A stretch of DNA of 64,000 bases from Sphingomonas sp. LC-1 (GCF_025371035.1 NZ_JANZXB010000011.1:62001-126000); one strand, 5' to 3'; positions 42,256 to 51,227 are shown, numbered from the stretch's first letter. Numbers and translations are program-made. Notes: a model not told the origin generated them from the letters alone.

Positions 42256-42399
42256 ATGGCTTCTCCTATATCGGGGCCCGAAACGCAGGGTCTGCGAAAA
42301 TGATCCCGTGGATGATGACAAACAGGCGACAAACGCAGATCACATTCCTATATGCGCCCCGTCTGCCCCTTAGTTGCGAACGTTGCGAGCGCCTCTCCC

Positions 42400-43851
42400 A
42401 TGCTGACCACCAACCCCTTCGACGACGACAAACTCCGCGAGGAATGCGGTATTTTCGGCGTGTCCGGCGCCACCGGCGCGGCGGCACTGACCGCGCTGGG
42501 CCTTCACGCGCTCCAGCATCGCGGGCAGGAAGCCGCGGGCATCACCAGCTTCGATGGCACGCTGTTCCATACGCACCGCGCCATGGGGCATGTCGCGGGC
42601 AATTTCGATCGTGACGATGTGATCCGCGGCCTGCCGGGCGATGTCGCCTGCGGCCATGTCCGCTACTCGACCACGGGCGAAACCGCGCTGCGCAACGTCC
42701 AGCCGCTTTATGCCGATCTGTCGACCGGCGGCTTCGCCATCGCGCATAACGGCAATATCTCCAATGCGATGAAGCTGCGTCGCGAGCTCGTGCGTCGCGG
42801 TTCGATCTTCCAGTCGACCAGCGATACCGAGACGATCATCCATTTGGTCGCGACTTCCAACTATCGCACCCTGCTCGATCGGTTCATCGACGCGCTGAAG
42901 CAGGTCGAGGGCGCCTATTCGCTGATCGTGATGACGCCGGAGGGCATGATCGCCTGCCGCGATCCGTTGGGCATCCGGCCGCTGGTCATGGGTCGCCTGG
43001 ACGGCTCGGTGATCTTCGCATCCGAGACCGTGGCGTTGGACGTGTGCGGCGCGACCTTCGAGCGTGCGGTCGAGCCGGGCGAGTTGGTCATCGTGCAGGG
43101 CACCGAAATTCGCTCGATCCACCCCTTCCAGTCGGTGGCGCCGCGCCCCTGCATCTTCGAATGGGTCTATTTCAGCCGCCCCGATTCGATCGCGGGCGAT
43201 CAGTCGGTCTATTCGGTCCGCAAGGAAATCGGCGCGCAGCTGGCGATCGAGGCACCGGTCGATGCCGACCTGGTCATCCCGGTTCCCGATTCGGGCGTGC
43301 CCGCCGCGATCGGCTATGCCCAGCAGTCGGGCATTCCGTTCGAGTTGGGCATCATCCGCTCGCACTATGTCGGCCGAACCTTCATCCAGCCAGGGGACAA
43401 GGTCCGTCACCTGGGCGTCAAGTTGAAGCACAACGCGAACCGCGCGCTGATCCAGGGCAAGAAGGTCGTGCTGATCGACGATTCGATCGTGCGCGGCACC
43501 ACCAGCCTCAAGATCGTGCAGATGATGCGCGAAGCGGGCGCGGCCGAAGTGCATATGCGCATCGCCAGCCCGCCCACCCGGCATAGCTGCTTCTACGGCG
43601 TCGACACGCCCGAGCGCGCCAAGCTGCTCGCGGCCAAGCTGGACCTGGGCGGGATGACCGACTTCATCCATGCCGACAGCCTGTCCTTCGTGTCGATCGA
43701 GGGACTCTACAAGGCGCTGAACGCCGCGCGCGGTGAAACCCCTAGCTATTGCGACGCCTGTTTCACTGGCGACTACCCCACCACCCTGACCGACCACGAC
43801 GAAACCGCGCCGGTCGATCAGTTTCAGCTGCTGGCCGAGCGGGTCGCCTGA
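42400..43851 (+). CDS. purF: Amidophosphoribosyltransferase
   Basis: A 483-residue enzyme for the first committed step of purine synthesis. A 15-residue propeptide precedes the N-terminal nucleophile Cys16 in REECGIFG. The glutaminase domain has GLHALQHRGQEAAGI and HNGNISN, and the phosphoribosyltransferase domain has the PRPP motif VVLIDDSIVRGTTS. CDAC near the C-terminus may be part of an Fe-S site. The stop overlaps the SDR start (TGATG). Confidence 0.97.
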   Translation: MLTTNPFDDDKLREECGIFGVSGATGAAALTALGLHALQHRGQEAAGITSFDGTLFHTHRAMGHVAGNFDRDDVIRGLPGDVACGHVRYSTTGETALRNVQPLYADLSTGGFAIAHNGNISNAMKLRRELVRRGSIFQSTSDTETIIHLVATSNYRTLLDRFIDALKQVEGAYSLIVMTPEGMIACRDPLGIRPLVMGRLDGSVIFASETVALDVCGATFERAVEPGELVIVQGTEIRSIHPFQSVAPRPCIFEWVYFSRPDSIAGDQSVYSVRKEIGAQLAIEAPVDADLVIPVPDSGVPAAIGYAQQSGIPFELGIIRSHYVGRTFIQPGDKVRHLGVKLKHNANRALIQGKKVVLIDDSIVRGTTSLKIVQMMREAGAAEVHMRIASPPTRHSCFYGVDTPERAKLLAAKLDLGGMTDFIHADSLSFVSIEGLYKALNAARGETPSYCDACFTGDYPTTLTDHDETAPVDQFQLLAERVA

Positions 43852-44561
43852 TGGCCGGTGCGCTGTCGGGTAAGTTGGCCCTGGTCACCGGGGCCAGCCG
43901 GGGCATCGGTGCGGCCACCGCCATCGCGCTGGCGGCGGAAGGAGCCCATGTCGTCCTGACCGCGCGAACGCCCAAGGGATTGGAGGAGGTCGAGGAGAGG
44001 ATCTTCGACGCCGGTGGTTCGGCAACGATCGCCCCGCTCGACCTGGCGGAAAATGACTCGATCGGACGCCTAGCCGCCGCGATTGGCGAGCGCTGGCAGG
44101 CGCTGGACGTGATGGTCCTGAATGCTGCGATGCTGGGCTCACTGGCCGCCGTGCCCGCGATCGATCCCAAGGAGTTCGCACGCGTCCTGACCCTGAACGT
44201 CAGCGCGCAGGCAGCGATGATTTCCGCCTTCGACCCGATGCTGCGCCGCTCGAGCGGCGCGCGGGTCATCGGCGTCACCTCCTCGGTCGGGCGCAAGCCG
44301 CGCGCATATTGGGGCGCTTATGGCGCGTCCAAGGCGGCGTTCGAAACGCTGCTCGGCGCCTATGGCGACGAAACGTCCGAGATTAGCGCGATCCGTGCCG
44401 CCATCGTCGACCCCGGCGCGACCCGGACTCAGATGCGCGCTAAGGCTTATCCGGGTGAGGACCCTGCCTCGGTGAAAACGCCGGAAGTGGTGGCCGAAAG
44501 GATTGCCGCCCTGGCGATCGACGGCTTCGCGCCCGGGCATTTCGAGCGGGTGGGTCTGTAA
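43851..44561 (+). CDS. SDR-family oxidoreductase
   Basis: A 236-residue short-chain dehydrogenase with TGASRGIGAATAIAL (NAD(P) binding), NAAMLG and the catalytic YGASKAAFE. It is coupled to purF by a one-base overlap, an arrangement common in sphingomonads. Substrate unknown. Confidence 0.92.
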   Translation: MAGALSGKLALVTGASRGIGAATAIALAAEGAHVVLTARTPKGLEEVEERIFDAGGSATIAPLDLAENDSIGRLAAAIGERWQALDVMVLNAAMLGSLAAVPAIDPKEFARVLTLNVSAQAAMISAFDPMLRRSSGARVIGVTSSVGRKPRAYWGAYGASKAAFETLLGAYGDETSEISAIRAAIVDPGATRTQMRAKAYPGEDPASVKTPEVVAERIAALAIDGFAPGHFERVGL

Positions 44562-44581
44562 GGGGCTGTTTGGTTGGCGGT

Positions 44582-44677
44582 GGGGCGTGGCCTTCGACTT
44601 CGCTCAGGCTGAGCGGGGTTAGGGAATCCTGCTCCACCCAGGCCGTTCAGGCTTGGCGAAGTCGAAGCCCACGCCCC
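44582..44677. repeat. Long imperfect inverted repeat between convergent genes
   Basis: The outer 22-base arms 44582-44603 and 44656-44677 are inverted copies with one mismatch, and the pairing continues more weakly inward. The left arm contains the same intergenic repeat found at 33,432. Located between the SDR and holB 3' ends, it could act as a two-way terminator. Confidence 0.7.
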
Positions 44678-44694
44678 GCCATCGCCCAAAGCCC

Positions 44695-45669
44695 TCACCG
44701 CAACGTCGCGACGATCCCCGCCATTTCGAACACCGTGCCCTGCGCATCCAGTGACAGGCCCCGCGCCGCACCTGCAAGATCCTGCGCGGCGGCATAGGCG
44801 TCCAGCGCCACCTTCAACCCCGGCCCCGACCGCCCGCGTGCGCGCTCTGCGATGAAGGCGGGCACCCGGTCAAGAAACGCCTCATAGCGGGCCTGCGCAG
44901 CTTTGCCCGCCAATGCCTTGGCCAGCTTCACCCGCTCCGCATTGCCGGGATCACCCGTTTCCGCGATCCGTGCGATCGCGCTGTCCAGCCCGGCGATATT
45001 CAACCCGGCAAAGCGCAGCGCCCGCCCCGGCGCACCATCCGCCACCGCGACCAGGGCGGCGATCTCGCCCTCATCCGCCTCGGGGAGCTGCATCCGCAAC
45101 ACCCGCGCGACGTCCGCATCGCTCAGCCGTTCGAAGCGCAGCAAACGACAGCGCGACCGGATGGTGGGGAGCAACCGCCCCGGCGCATGGCTGACCAGCA
45201 GGAACACCGTGCCCGCGGGCGGCTCCTCCAGATTCTTGAGCAGCGCATTGGCCCCGCCACGTTCCAGATCGTCGATCGCATCGATCAGGACGACACGCGC
45301 CGGGCCCATGGCGGGCGCGGTCGCGAACATGGGTTGTAGCGTGCGGACCTGCGCGATGCTGATCGAGCGCGCGAGATCTTGATCGGGCTTGTCCGCATCC
45401 TTGGGCAGCCGCGACAGGACGCGAAAGTCGGGATGCGAGCCCGCCGCGATCAACTTGGCCGTGGGGTGATCCTCGGGCACGGCCAGGCCGGGGGGCAAGT
45501 CCCCCGCCCCGCCGCCCCGCGCGAGCAGACGCGCCGCCGCCGCCCGCGCGAAGCTCGCCTTACCGACACCTTCCGGCCCGGCGATCAGCCAGGCATGGTG
45601 AAGCTTGGCGCCGCCCAGCGCGGCGGCAAAGGCGGCCTGGCCCGCGTCATTGCCGACCGGCAGGGTCAT
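44695..45669 (-). CDS. holB: DNA polymerase III delta prime subunit
   Basis: A 324-residue clamp-loader subunit. LHHAWLIAGPEGVGKASFARA, SISIAQVRTLQ, VVLIDAIDDLERGGANALLKNLEEPP and SRCRLLRFERL match HolB. The usual zinc-binding Cys cluster of DnaX/HolB is absent, as in other alphaproteobacteria. It lies 4 bp after the carboxypeptidase gene; tmk, which often sits here, is missing. Confidence 0.93.
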   Translation of the reverse strand: MTLPVGNDAGQAAFAAALGGAKLHHAWLIAGPEGVGKASFARAAAARLLARGGGAGDLPPGLAVPEDHPTAKLIAAGSHPDFRVLSRLPKDADKPDQDLARSISIAQVRTLQPMFATAPAMGPARVVLIDAIDDLERGGANALLKNLEEPPAGTVFLLVSHAPGRLLPTIRSRCRLLRFERLSDADVARVLRMQLPEADEGEIAALVAVADGAPGRALRFAGLNIAGLDSAIARIAETGDPGNAERVKLAKALAGKAAQARYEAFLDRVPAFIAERARGRSGPGLKVALDAYAAAQDLAGAARGLSLDAQGTVFEMAGIVATLR

Positions 45670-45673
45670 CGGC

Positions 45674-46846
45674 TCAGCCGAAGATCGAGGTCAGCCCGGC
45701 CCAGGCGCGACCGAAAAAGCCCGCTTCGCTGACATCCTTGTCCGCAACCAGCGCCAGCCGCTGCGCCGGCATGTCGGGCGAACTGATGACGAGGTCGGCG
45801 ATATGCTGGCCCGCCTTGATCGGCGCCTTGATCGGGCCTTGATAGACGACCTTCGCGCTCAATTGCGGATCGAGGCCAGCAGGCAGCGTCACGGTCAGCT
45901 GCTGCGGCGCGATCAGGCCGACGCTGCTCGACGATCCCATCTGAACCTCGGCATCGGCGACCTTCTTGCCCTTTGCCACGACCGGCTTGGCCTGCCATGC
46001 GCGGAAGCCCCAGTTCATGAACTTGACCGACTCTTCCGACCGCGCGTTGAAGCTGTTCAGTCCCGCAACGACCATCACCAGTCGGCGGCCATTCTGCTCG
46101 GCGGAGCCGGTGAAGCCGAACCCGGCCTCCTCGGTATGGCCCGTCTTCAGGCCATCGGCCCCGGCGACGCGGCCCAGCAACGGATCGCGATTGGCCTGGG
46201 TGATGGCATTCCCGCCCATCGTCTTGCCCCAGGTGAAATCCCGGCGCGAGTAGAATTGCTTGTAGAGCTGCGGGAAGTCCTGGATCGTATGCTCGGCCAG
46301 ATCGGCCAGGTCGCGCGCGGTGACATAGGTGACGCCGCCGTCCGGCCAGCCGTTCGACGTGCCGAAATGGCTGTTGTTCAGGCCGATCTGCTTGGCGGTG
46401 CGGTTCATCCGCTCGACGAAGTTCGGCTCGGTTCCCGCAATGTGCTCGGCCAGAACGACACAGGCGTCATTGCCCGACAGGGTGACGATGCCGTACAACA
46501 GGTTGGCGACGCTGACCTGCTCGCCGGGCGACAGGAACATGGTCGACCCCGCCTGGGGCCCATGCCACTTGGCCCAGGTCTCCGGCTGGACGGTGACCAT
46601 GTCGTTCAGCTTCAACTGGCCCTTCTTCACCAGGTCGAAGGCGACATAGACCGTCATCATCTTCGCCATCGATGCGGGCGGCATCCGGCGGTCTGCATCA
46701 CGCTGAAACAGGATCGCACCCGAGGACAGGTCCTTCATGAAGGCGACGGGGGCGGTCGTCTCGAACTGCGGAGCGGCCGCGATCGAGGGGTGGGCCAGCG
46801 CGACGAGAGCGAGCGGGGCGGCGAAGGATACGAACAGGGTCTTCAT
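45674..46846 (-). CDS. D-alanyl-D-alanine carboxypeptidase (DacC/PBP5-6 type)
   Basis: A 390-residue periplasmic enzyme that trims the terminal D-Ala of peptidoglycan. It has a signal peptide ending PSIAAAP. The SxxK motif is SMAK (Ser59, Lys62), SxN is SGN, and KTG is in DGLKTGHTEEAG. A C-terminal PBP5-type domain ends in an amphipathic helix (EAGFFGRAWAGLTSIFG) for membrane attachment. ATG 46846 begins the signal peptide. Confidence 0.95.
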   Translation of the reverse strand: MKTLFVSFAAPLALVALAHPSIAAAPQFETTAPVAFMKDLSSGAILFQRDADRRMPPASMAKMMTVYVAFDLVKKGQLKLNDMVTVQPETWAKWHGPQAGSTMFLSPGEQVSVANLLYGIVTLSGNDACVVLAEHIAGTEPNFVERMNRTAKQIGLNNSHFGTSNGWPDGGVTYVTARDLADLAEHTIQDFPQLYKQFYSRRDFTWGKTMGGNAITQANRDPLLGRVAGADGLKTGHTEEAGFGFTGSAEQNGRRLVMVVAGLNSFNARSEESVKFMNWGFRAWQAKPVVAKGKKVADAEVQMGSSSSVGLIAPQQLTVTLPAGLDPQLSAKVVYQGPIKAPIKAGQHIADLVISSPDMPAQRLALVADKDVSEAGFFGRAWAGLTSIFG

Positions 46847-46877
46847 GCGTGTTCCGTGACCAAAGGGCGGGGAGAGG

Positions 46878-47555
46878 TCAATCCTGAAGCAGGATGCGGG
46901 CGTCGTCATAACCCGCCCGGGCCGCCGCGTCACGCAGCGCTTTGGCGGATTCAGGCGTCATTCCACTGCGTTCCACCCGCCATACCCGCCCAGCCGGGCG
47001 GAGTTGCGCGTCGAAGCGCCGCGCCAGGGCCTGGGCACGGTCATGACTGGCGAAGCTGGCAATCTGTACGCGATATTGGGCATGCGGATCGAGCGCGATC
47101 GGGCGAGCGACCGGCGCCACCGCACTGGCCCCGGCCAGGATCAGGCCGGGGGCGTCGCCGCCGGGCGTCAGGGCCCGCAGCCTGATATGCGCCACCGCCC
47201 GCTTATTGGTACCCAGCAGCCGGGCCGCGCCCAGCGACAGGTCGGCCACCCGATCGGCTCGGCCCGGGCCACGATCCCCGACCCGTGCGACGATGGTGCG
47301 CCCGGTATCCACATCGGTCACCTCGACCATCGATTCGAGCGGCAGGGTGCGATGCGCGATCATCACGTCGTCGGGATCGAAACGCCGCCCCGTCGCGGTC
47401 CGCCGCCCCGCCAGTTCATGCCCATACCAGCTCGCCCGCCCGGTGGCGTCATAACGGCCATAACGCGGCGCGGTCGGCTCTTCGGTCTTCGCCGCTACCG
47501 GGGTCGCGGTCAGGGCCGCGACGATCAGGACGATCGCCTCAACCCGCAATCGCAT
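46878..47555 (-). CDS. RlpA-family septal ring lytic transglycosylase with SPOR domain
   Basis: A 225-residue protein. It has a signal peptide, a double-psi beta-barrel (GRASWYGHELAGRRTATGRRFD, VEVTDVDTGRTIVARVGDRGP) and a C-terminal SPOR domain (QYRVQIASFASHDRAQALARRF) that binds denuded septal glycan. It overlaps the transglycosylase gene by 17 bases, so the cell-wall genes form one transcript. Confidence 0.93.
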   Translation of the reverse strand: MRLRVEAIVLIVAALTATPVAAKTEEPTAPRYGRYDATGRASWYGHELAGRRTATGRRFDPDDVMIAHRTLPLESMVEVTDVDTGRTIVARVGDRGPGRADRVADLSLGAARLLGTNKRAVAHIRLRALTPGGDAPGLILAGASAVAPVARPIALDPHAQYRVQIASFASHDRAQALARRFDAQLRPAGRVWRVERSGMTPESAKALRDAAARAGYDDARILLQD

Positions 47556-48585
47556 CGGCCAGCAACCCCACCGACAAAGCGTAGAAGTTGGAGCAGTTGT
47601 AATCCAGGATGACCCGGTAATTGCCGGTCAGCAGATAGGCGGTCGCCCCCTGCCCGTCCGGCTCCATCAGCGTCGCAAGCACCCGGTCGTCGGGCCAGGC
47701 GGCACCCTGCGGTACGATGCCCATCGCGCGCCACTCCGCCATGGTCCGCCATCCGCTATGCCGTTCGAACACGCGCGGGCAGCGTGGGCTGACCAGCCGG
47801 TTGCGTACCATCGACTGGTCGAACCCGGCCGGAACGGTGACCGCAAAGCCCCAGGGCTGCCCCGCACGCCATCCGGCATTGACGAAGTAATTGCCAATCG
47901 AGGCCAGCGTATCCGCCTCGCTATTCCATATGTCCACGCGACCATCACCGTCGCCATCGCGGCCCAGGCGCAGATAGATGGAGGGCAGGAATTGGGGATT
48001 GCCGGTCGCCCCGGCCCAGCTGCCCTTCAACTGATCGCGGGTGACGCCCCGGTCCATCATCTTGAGCGCAGCGATGAATTCGCCCTCGAACAGCGGACGA
48101 CGGCGACCCTCATAGGCCAGGCTCGCCAGCGAGCGGATCAGATCGAAATTGCCGGTATAGGAACCGTAATTGGTCTCATGCCCCCAGATCGCGACCATGA
48201 TCGATTCGGGCACGCCCGTCTCGCGCTCGATCCGCGACAGGCGGGGCCGCTGCGCGAGATACTTGCTTCGACCGCGACCGATCCGCGCCGCATCGACATG
48301 CACGGCCTTATAGGGGGCAAAGGGACTAAAGCCGCTATTGGCCGGGCCGCCCGGCTGTCGCCGATCCAGTTCGATCACACGCGAATTGAGCGTCAGCGTG
48401 GGCAGCACCGAGTCCAGCGTGGCGCGGCTGACCCCCTGCCCTAACGCGGTACCGCGAAACTGTTGAAGATAGCTTTGAAAGCCGGCTTCATCCTGCGCCT
48501 GCGCGCCGGTGCCACCGAGCGTCAGCAGCGCCAGACCCGAGAATAAGCCGAGGCGCATCACACGCCGGGTAATCGTCCCCCACAT
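47539..48585 (-). CDS. MltB-family lytic murein transglycosylase
   Basis: A 348-residue periplasmic enzyme with a signal peptide (ALLTLGGTGAQAQ) and the SLT_2 fold. The catalytic Glu is in MVAIWGHETNYGSYTG. Other motifs are AGATGNPQFLPSIYLRLGRDGDGDGRVDIW and GVTRDQLKGSW. A YNCSNFYALSVGLLADAIAG C-terminus is typical. ATG 48585 or 48558. Confidence 0.93.
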   Translation of the reverse strand: MWGTITRRVMRLGLFSGLALLTLGGTGAQAQDEAGFQSYLQQFRGTALGQGVSRATLDSVLPTLTLNSRVIELDRRQPGGPANSGFSPFAPYKAVHVDAARIGRGRSKYLAQRPRLSRIERETGVPESIMVAIWGHETNYGSYTGNFDLIRSLASLAYEGRRRPLFEGEFIAALKMMDRGVTRDQLKGSWAGATGNPQFLPSIYLRLGRDGDGDGRVDIWNSEADTLASIGNYFVNAGWRAGQPWGFAVTVPAGFDQSMVRNRLVSPRCPRVFERHSGWRTMAEWRAMGIVPQGAAWPDDRVLATLMEPDGQGATAYLLTGNYRVILDYNCSNFYALSVGLLADAIAG

Positions 48586-48748
48586 GACGCCTGTTTGCCA
48601 TAGCGGGGCGTTTGCAGGAACCTCGCATCACCGCAGCCATGGCACGATCAACCGCGCGGAGCCGCCGGCTGCATTCCGCAGAAACTCGCACAATCCATGG
48701 TGGATTTGCCGGCGCGCTTGACGTACACGCACCTCCCGCGCCGATCCC

Positions 48749-48838
48749 GGAAGAGTGGCCGAGCGGTTTAAGGCACCGGTCTTGAAAACCGGCGATGGTG
48801 CAAGCCATCCGTGGGTTCGAATCCCACCTCTTCCGCCA
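48749..48838 (+). tRNA. tRNA-Ser (anticodon TGA), prophage attachment site
   Basis: A 90-nt class II tRNA with acceptor stem GGAAGAG/CTCTTCC, anticodon stem CCGGT/ACCGG with loop CTTGAAA (anticodon TGA), a long variable arm (GATGGTGCAAGCCATC), T-arm GTGGGTTCGAATCCCAC and encoded CCA. The integrase gene follows 190 bp downstream, so the 3' end is the likely attL core. The matching copy is not in the window. Confidence 0.96.
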
Positions 48839-48944
48839 GAACCCTGCATCAATACGCCTCACAACGTCTCAATCCCCTCGTAAACGCGGGGAAATTTTGA
48901 TATTCGATGTCTCAGGTTGTCTCGGTTTGTTCCGCAAAAGCGCG

Positions 48945-49026
48945 GGGGTATCGGGGGTATCGGACGGGGTATCGCCGTCGACGCGTCCCGCGATACCCCG
49001 ACCGGCAGGCCGATAGCGGGGTATGG
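48945..49026. repeat. Iteron-like GGGGTATCG repeats before the integrase
   Basis: GGGGTATCG occurs at 48945-48953, 48954-48962 and 48966-48974, inverted at 48991-48999, and as GGGGTATGG at 49018-49026 over the integrase start. Five copies in 82 bp between the tRNA and int suggest arm-type integrase sites or autoregulation. Confidence 0.65.
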
Positions 49027-49028
49027 AC

Positions 49029-50333
49029 ATGCTGACCGACACGGCGGTGAAAAAGGCGGAGCGACGGGACAAGCCGTACAAGATGGCCGATTCCGGAGGC
49101 CTATATCTGCATGTTGCACCTACCGGGTCGAAGTCCTGGCGGATGAAATTCCGCTTCGACGGCAAGGAAAAGCTGCTGACGTTTGGGCCGTACCCCGAGG
49201 TCAAGCTATCCGAGGCGCGCGAACGCCGCGATGAAGCGCGCCGACAGATCCGTGATCATATCGACCCGTCCGGTGCGCGGCGGCGGTCGCGTGAGGAGCG
49301 CGACCGGAAGGCGCTCGACGAGGCACGGGCGGTGTCCTTTGAGACGGCGGCGCGGGCCTGGTTCGGTCTGCAAAAAGGGCGATGGGCGCCGGTCCACGCG
49401 GACGACGTCATCACCAGCTTGGAGCGTGACGTCTTTCCGGCCTTCGGTGCCCGCGCGTTGACCGAGATTGACGCCCCGACCGTGCTGAAGGCGCTTCGCG
49501 CGGTGGAGGATCGCGGCTCGATCGAGACGGCGAAGCGACTGCGCCAGCGAATCTCGGCGGTCTTCGCGATGTATATCTCTGAGGGGGTCGTCGCAGTCGA
49601 TCCGGCGGCGGCGGTCGGAAAGGCGCTGCGTCCGCTGCCGAAGAAAGGTCGGCAGCCCGCGCTGACCGATGTCGACGAAGCGCGCGGCGTGCTGATCGCG
49701 GCCGAGGCTTCCGGGGCATCGCCGGTGACCAAGCTGGCTTCGCGCCTGCTAGCGCTGACCCAATCGCGGCCTGGCATGATCCGTGGGGCCGAATGGGAGG
49801 AATTCGAGGGTATTGACTGGACCGGGGAGCAGTATGGCCCATTCATGCCGCTGTGGCGCGTCCCGGCGGCGCGCATGAAGCTGGTCAGCGACCTGAAGGC
49901 CGAGGAAGCTTTCGAGCACCTGATCCCGCTGCCCTGGCAAGCGGTCGACACTCTGCTCGCGGTGCGGCGACTGTCCGGCCGTGGCCGCTTGGTCTTTCCA
50001 AGCCAGCGGCATAGCCACCGCCCGCTGTCCGAGAATGCGATCGGCTATCTGTATAACCGCGTCGGGTATCACGGGCGCCACGTCCCGCACGGCTGGCGCG
50101 CCGCATTCTCGACGACGATGAACGCGATCGCCAAGCGCCAGCGCCGAGTCGGCGATGATGACGTGATCGAGCTGATGCTGGCCCATGTCCCGGCCAATAA
50201 AGTGAAGGCGGCCTATGACCGGGCGGGACACATGGAGCGGCGGCGCGAGCTATCCCAAGAGTGGGCCGACATGCTCATGAAGGGGCTGGCTCCAGCCAAT
50301 GATGTGCTCGGCGGGCGACGGCGGGGCGGCTGA
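49029..50333 (+). CDS. int: Tyrosine-type phage integrase
   Basis: A 434-residue site-specific recombinase. An N-terminal DUF4102 arm-binding domain (KPYKMADSGGLYLHVAPTGSKSW, FGPYPEVKLSEARE), a central core-binding domain and a C-terminal catalytic domain are seen. Catalytic residues: Arg in TQSRPGMIRGAEW, HGWR (His, Arg), LAHVPANKV (His) and the nucleophile Tyr in AAYDRAGH. ATG 49029 has GGGG 7 bases upstream; ATG 49023 lies only 1 base after it. Adjacent to the tRNA-Ser attachment site. Confidence 0.95.
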   Translation: MLTDTAVKKAERRDKPYKMADSGGLYLHVAPTGSKSWRMKFRFDGKEKLLTFGPYPEVKLSEARERRDEARRQIRDHIDPSGARRRSREERDRKALDEARAVSFETAARAWFGLQKGRWAPVHADDVITSLERDVFPAFGARALTEIDAPTVLKALRAVEDRGSIETAKRLRQRISAVFAMYISEGVVAVDPAAAVGKALRPLPKKGRQPALTDVDEARGVLIAAEASGASPVTKLASRLLALTQSRPGMIRGAEWEEFEGIDWTGEQYGPFMPLWRVPAARMKLVSDLKAEEAFEHLIPLPWQAVDTLLAVRRLSGRGRLVFPSQRHSHRPLSENAIGYLYNRVGYHGRHVPHGWRAAFSTTMNAIAKRQRRVGDDDVIELMLAHVPANKVKAAYDRAGHMERRRELSQEWADMLMKGLAPANDVLGGRRRGG

Positions 50334-50349
50334 GCGCCCCGCCTATCGT

Positions 50350-50553
50350 TCAGGCCGCGGCCCGCCAGCCGATCGGATTGGCGACCCACGCGTTGATGTC
50401 CGCCTCATACCACGCGACCATGCGCGTGCTGATTGGTGTGGCGGGCGGGAACGCTCCGGCGGCCATCTTGCGGTAAATCGTCGCCCGCGACAGCTTCGTC
50501 CGAGCGCGGACGTCGGGCAGCCGCAGCAGAGTATCATGCTGACGGTCAGGCAT
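50350..50553 (-). CDS. AlpA-type helix-turn-helix regulator / excisionase-like
   Basis: A 67-residue protein with an MerR-like HTH (LLRLPDVRARTKLSRATIYRKMAAGAFP) and the AlpA tail VAWYEADINAWVANPI. Such proteins act as phage regulators or directionality factors. Strong GAGGAGG ribosome site. Last gene of the leftward operon, convergent with int. Confidence 0.85.
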   Translation of the reverse strand: MPDRQHDTLLRLPDVRARTKLSRATIYRKMAAGAFPPATPISTRMVAWYEADINAWVANPIGWRAAA

Positions 50554-50944
50554 TGCTCTTTACCTCCTCAGGAACATATCGCCGCCAGAGCGCCCTAAGA
50601 GCGTCGAGCCATGCCGTGGCATCTTGGCGCTTCGCCTGGGTCGCGCCCTTGCGCGCGAAGAATTTATGGTGATCGACCTGGTCGAGGATCCAGCACCGCG
50701 CGAACGGCGGCGGCGGCTCGCCGTGAACGTCCAGCCGGCTGTCGATCGCGAAGTGGACCGCATCGGACTTCTCGGGCGTCCAATCCTCCCGGTCCCGCTT
50801 CCGCAGGATCGACAACCGACCGATCAGGATCACGCACCACGCCCCGAACGACGCCGCACGCCCCTCCTCCATCAGCTTCCACACCTCCGGCTGATTTTGC
50901 CAGCTGTAGGCGCTCTCGCTCATCGCGAAGCCGGTCCCGGTCAT
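50546..50944 (-). CDS. Phage hypothetical protein
   Basis: A 132-residue soluble protein with no known domain (SAYSWQNQPEVWKLMEEGRAASFGAW, ILDQVDHHKFFARKG). The 5' region of this gene (50915-50945) is repeated at 51268-51298 just past the methyltransferase, with a small gene between. ATG 50944 (MTGTGFAMSES) or 50923. It overlaps the AlpA-type gene by 8 bases. Confidence 0.7.
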   Translation of the reverse strand: MTGTGFAMSESAYSWQNQPEVWKLMEEGRAASFGAWCVILIGRLSILRKRDREDWTPEKSDAVHFAIDSRLDVHGEPPPPFARCWILDQVDHHKFFARKGATQAKRQDATAWLDALRALWRRYVPEEVKSNA

Positions 50945-50992
50945 GACGCAATGCTCACTGGCGCCGCGGCGCGCGCGGGGGCACCATCCCCT

Positions 50993-51012
50993 GGCCGACA
51001 CGCGAGTCGGCC
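50993..51012 (+). promoter_or_regulatory. Stem-loop before the small secreted-protein gene
   Basis: GGCCGAC-ACGCGA-GTCGGCC gives a perfect 7-bp stem, 16 bases before the ATG at 51029. It may be part of the gene's promoter or 5' leader. No -35/-10 pair is evident. Confidence 0.3.
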
Positions 51013-51028
51013 CATGGAGAGGTTCGAC

Positions 51029-51220
51029 ATGAAGATCTTCGCTGCTGCACTGACCGCTGCCGCCCTGTTCGCCACGCCCGCGCTGGCCGCCCCGTGCCGA
51101 GATGCGAAGGGAAAATTCATCAAATGCCCCGAGAAGGCCGCCTCAGCGTCGACCCGCTGCAAGGCAGCGAACGGCAAGTTCGCAAAGTGCGGGACGCCAG
51201 GCGCGAAGCCGATCAAGTGA
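51029..51220 (+). CDS. Small secreted protein with two C..GKF.KC repeats (moron candidate)
   Basis: A 63-residue protein with a classic signal peptide (MKIFAAALTAAALFATPALA) and a mature part of two repeats, CRDAKGKFIKC and CKAANGKFAKC, each with a Cys pair. It would be exported to the periplasm. GGAGAGG lies 6 bases before ATG 51029. It is the only plus-strand gene inside the leftward operon and has its own downstream hairpin. Confidence 0.78.
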   Translation: MKIFAAALTAAALFATPALAAPCRDAKGKFIKCPEKAASASTRCKAANGKFAKCGTPGAKPIK

Positions 51221-51227
51221 CCCGCGC

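Noticed and set aside
48945-49026. Possible CRISPR array from the short repeats near int
   Set aside because: Repeats are 9 bp with 0-40 bp uneven spacing and mixed orientation; no cas genes and no spacer structure.
49183-49461. Second small frame within int
   Set aside because: Arg-rich shadow; int is continuous with all catalytic residues.
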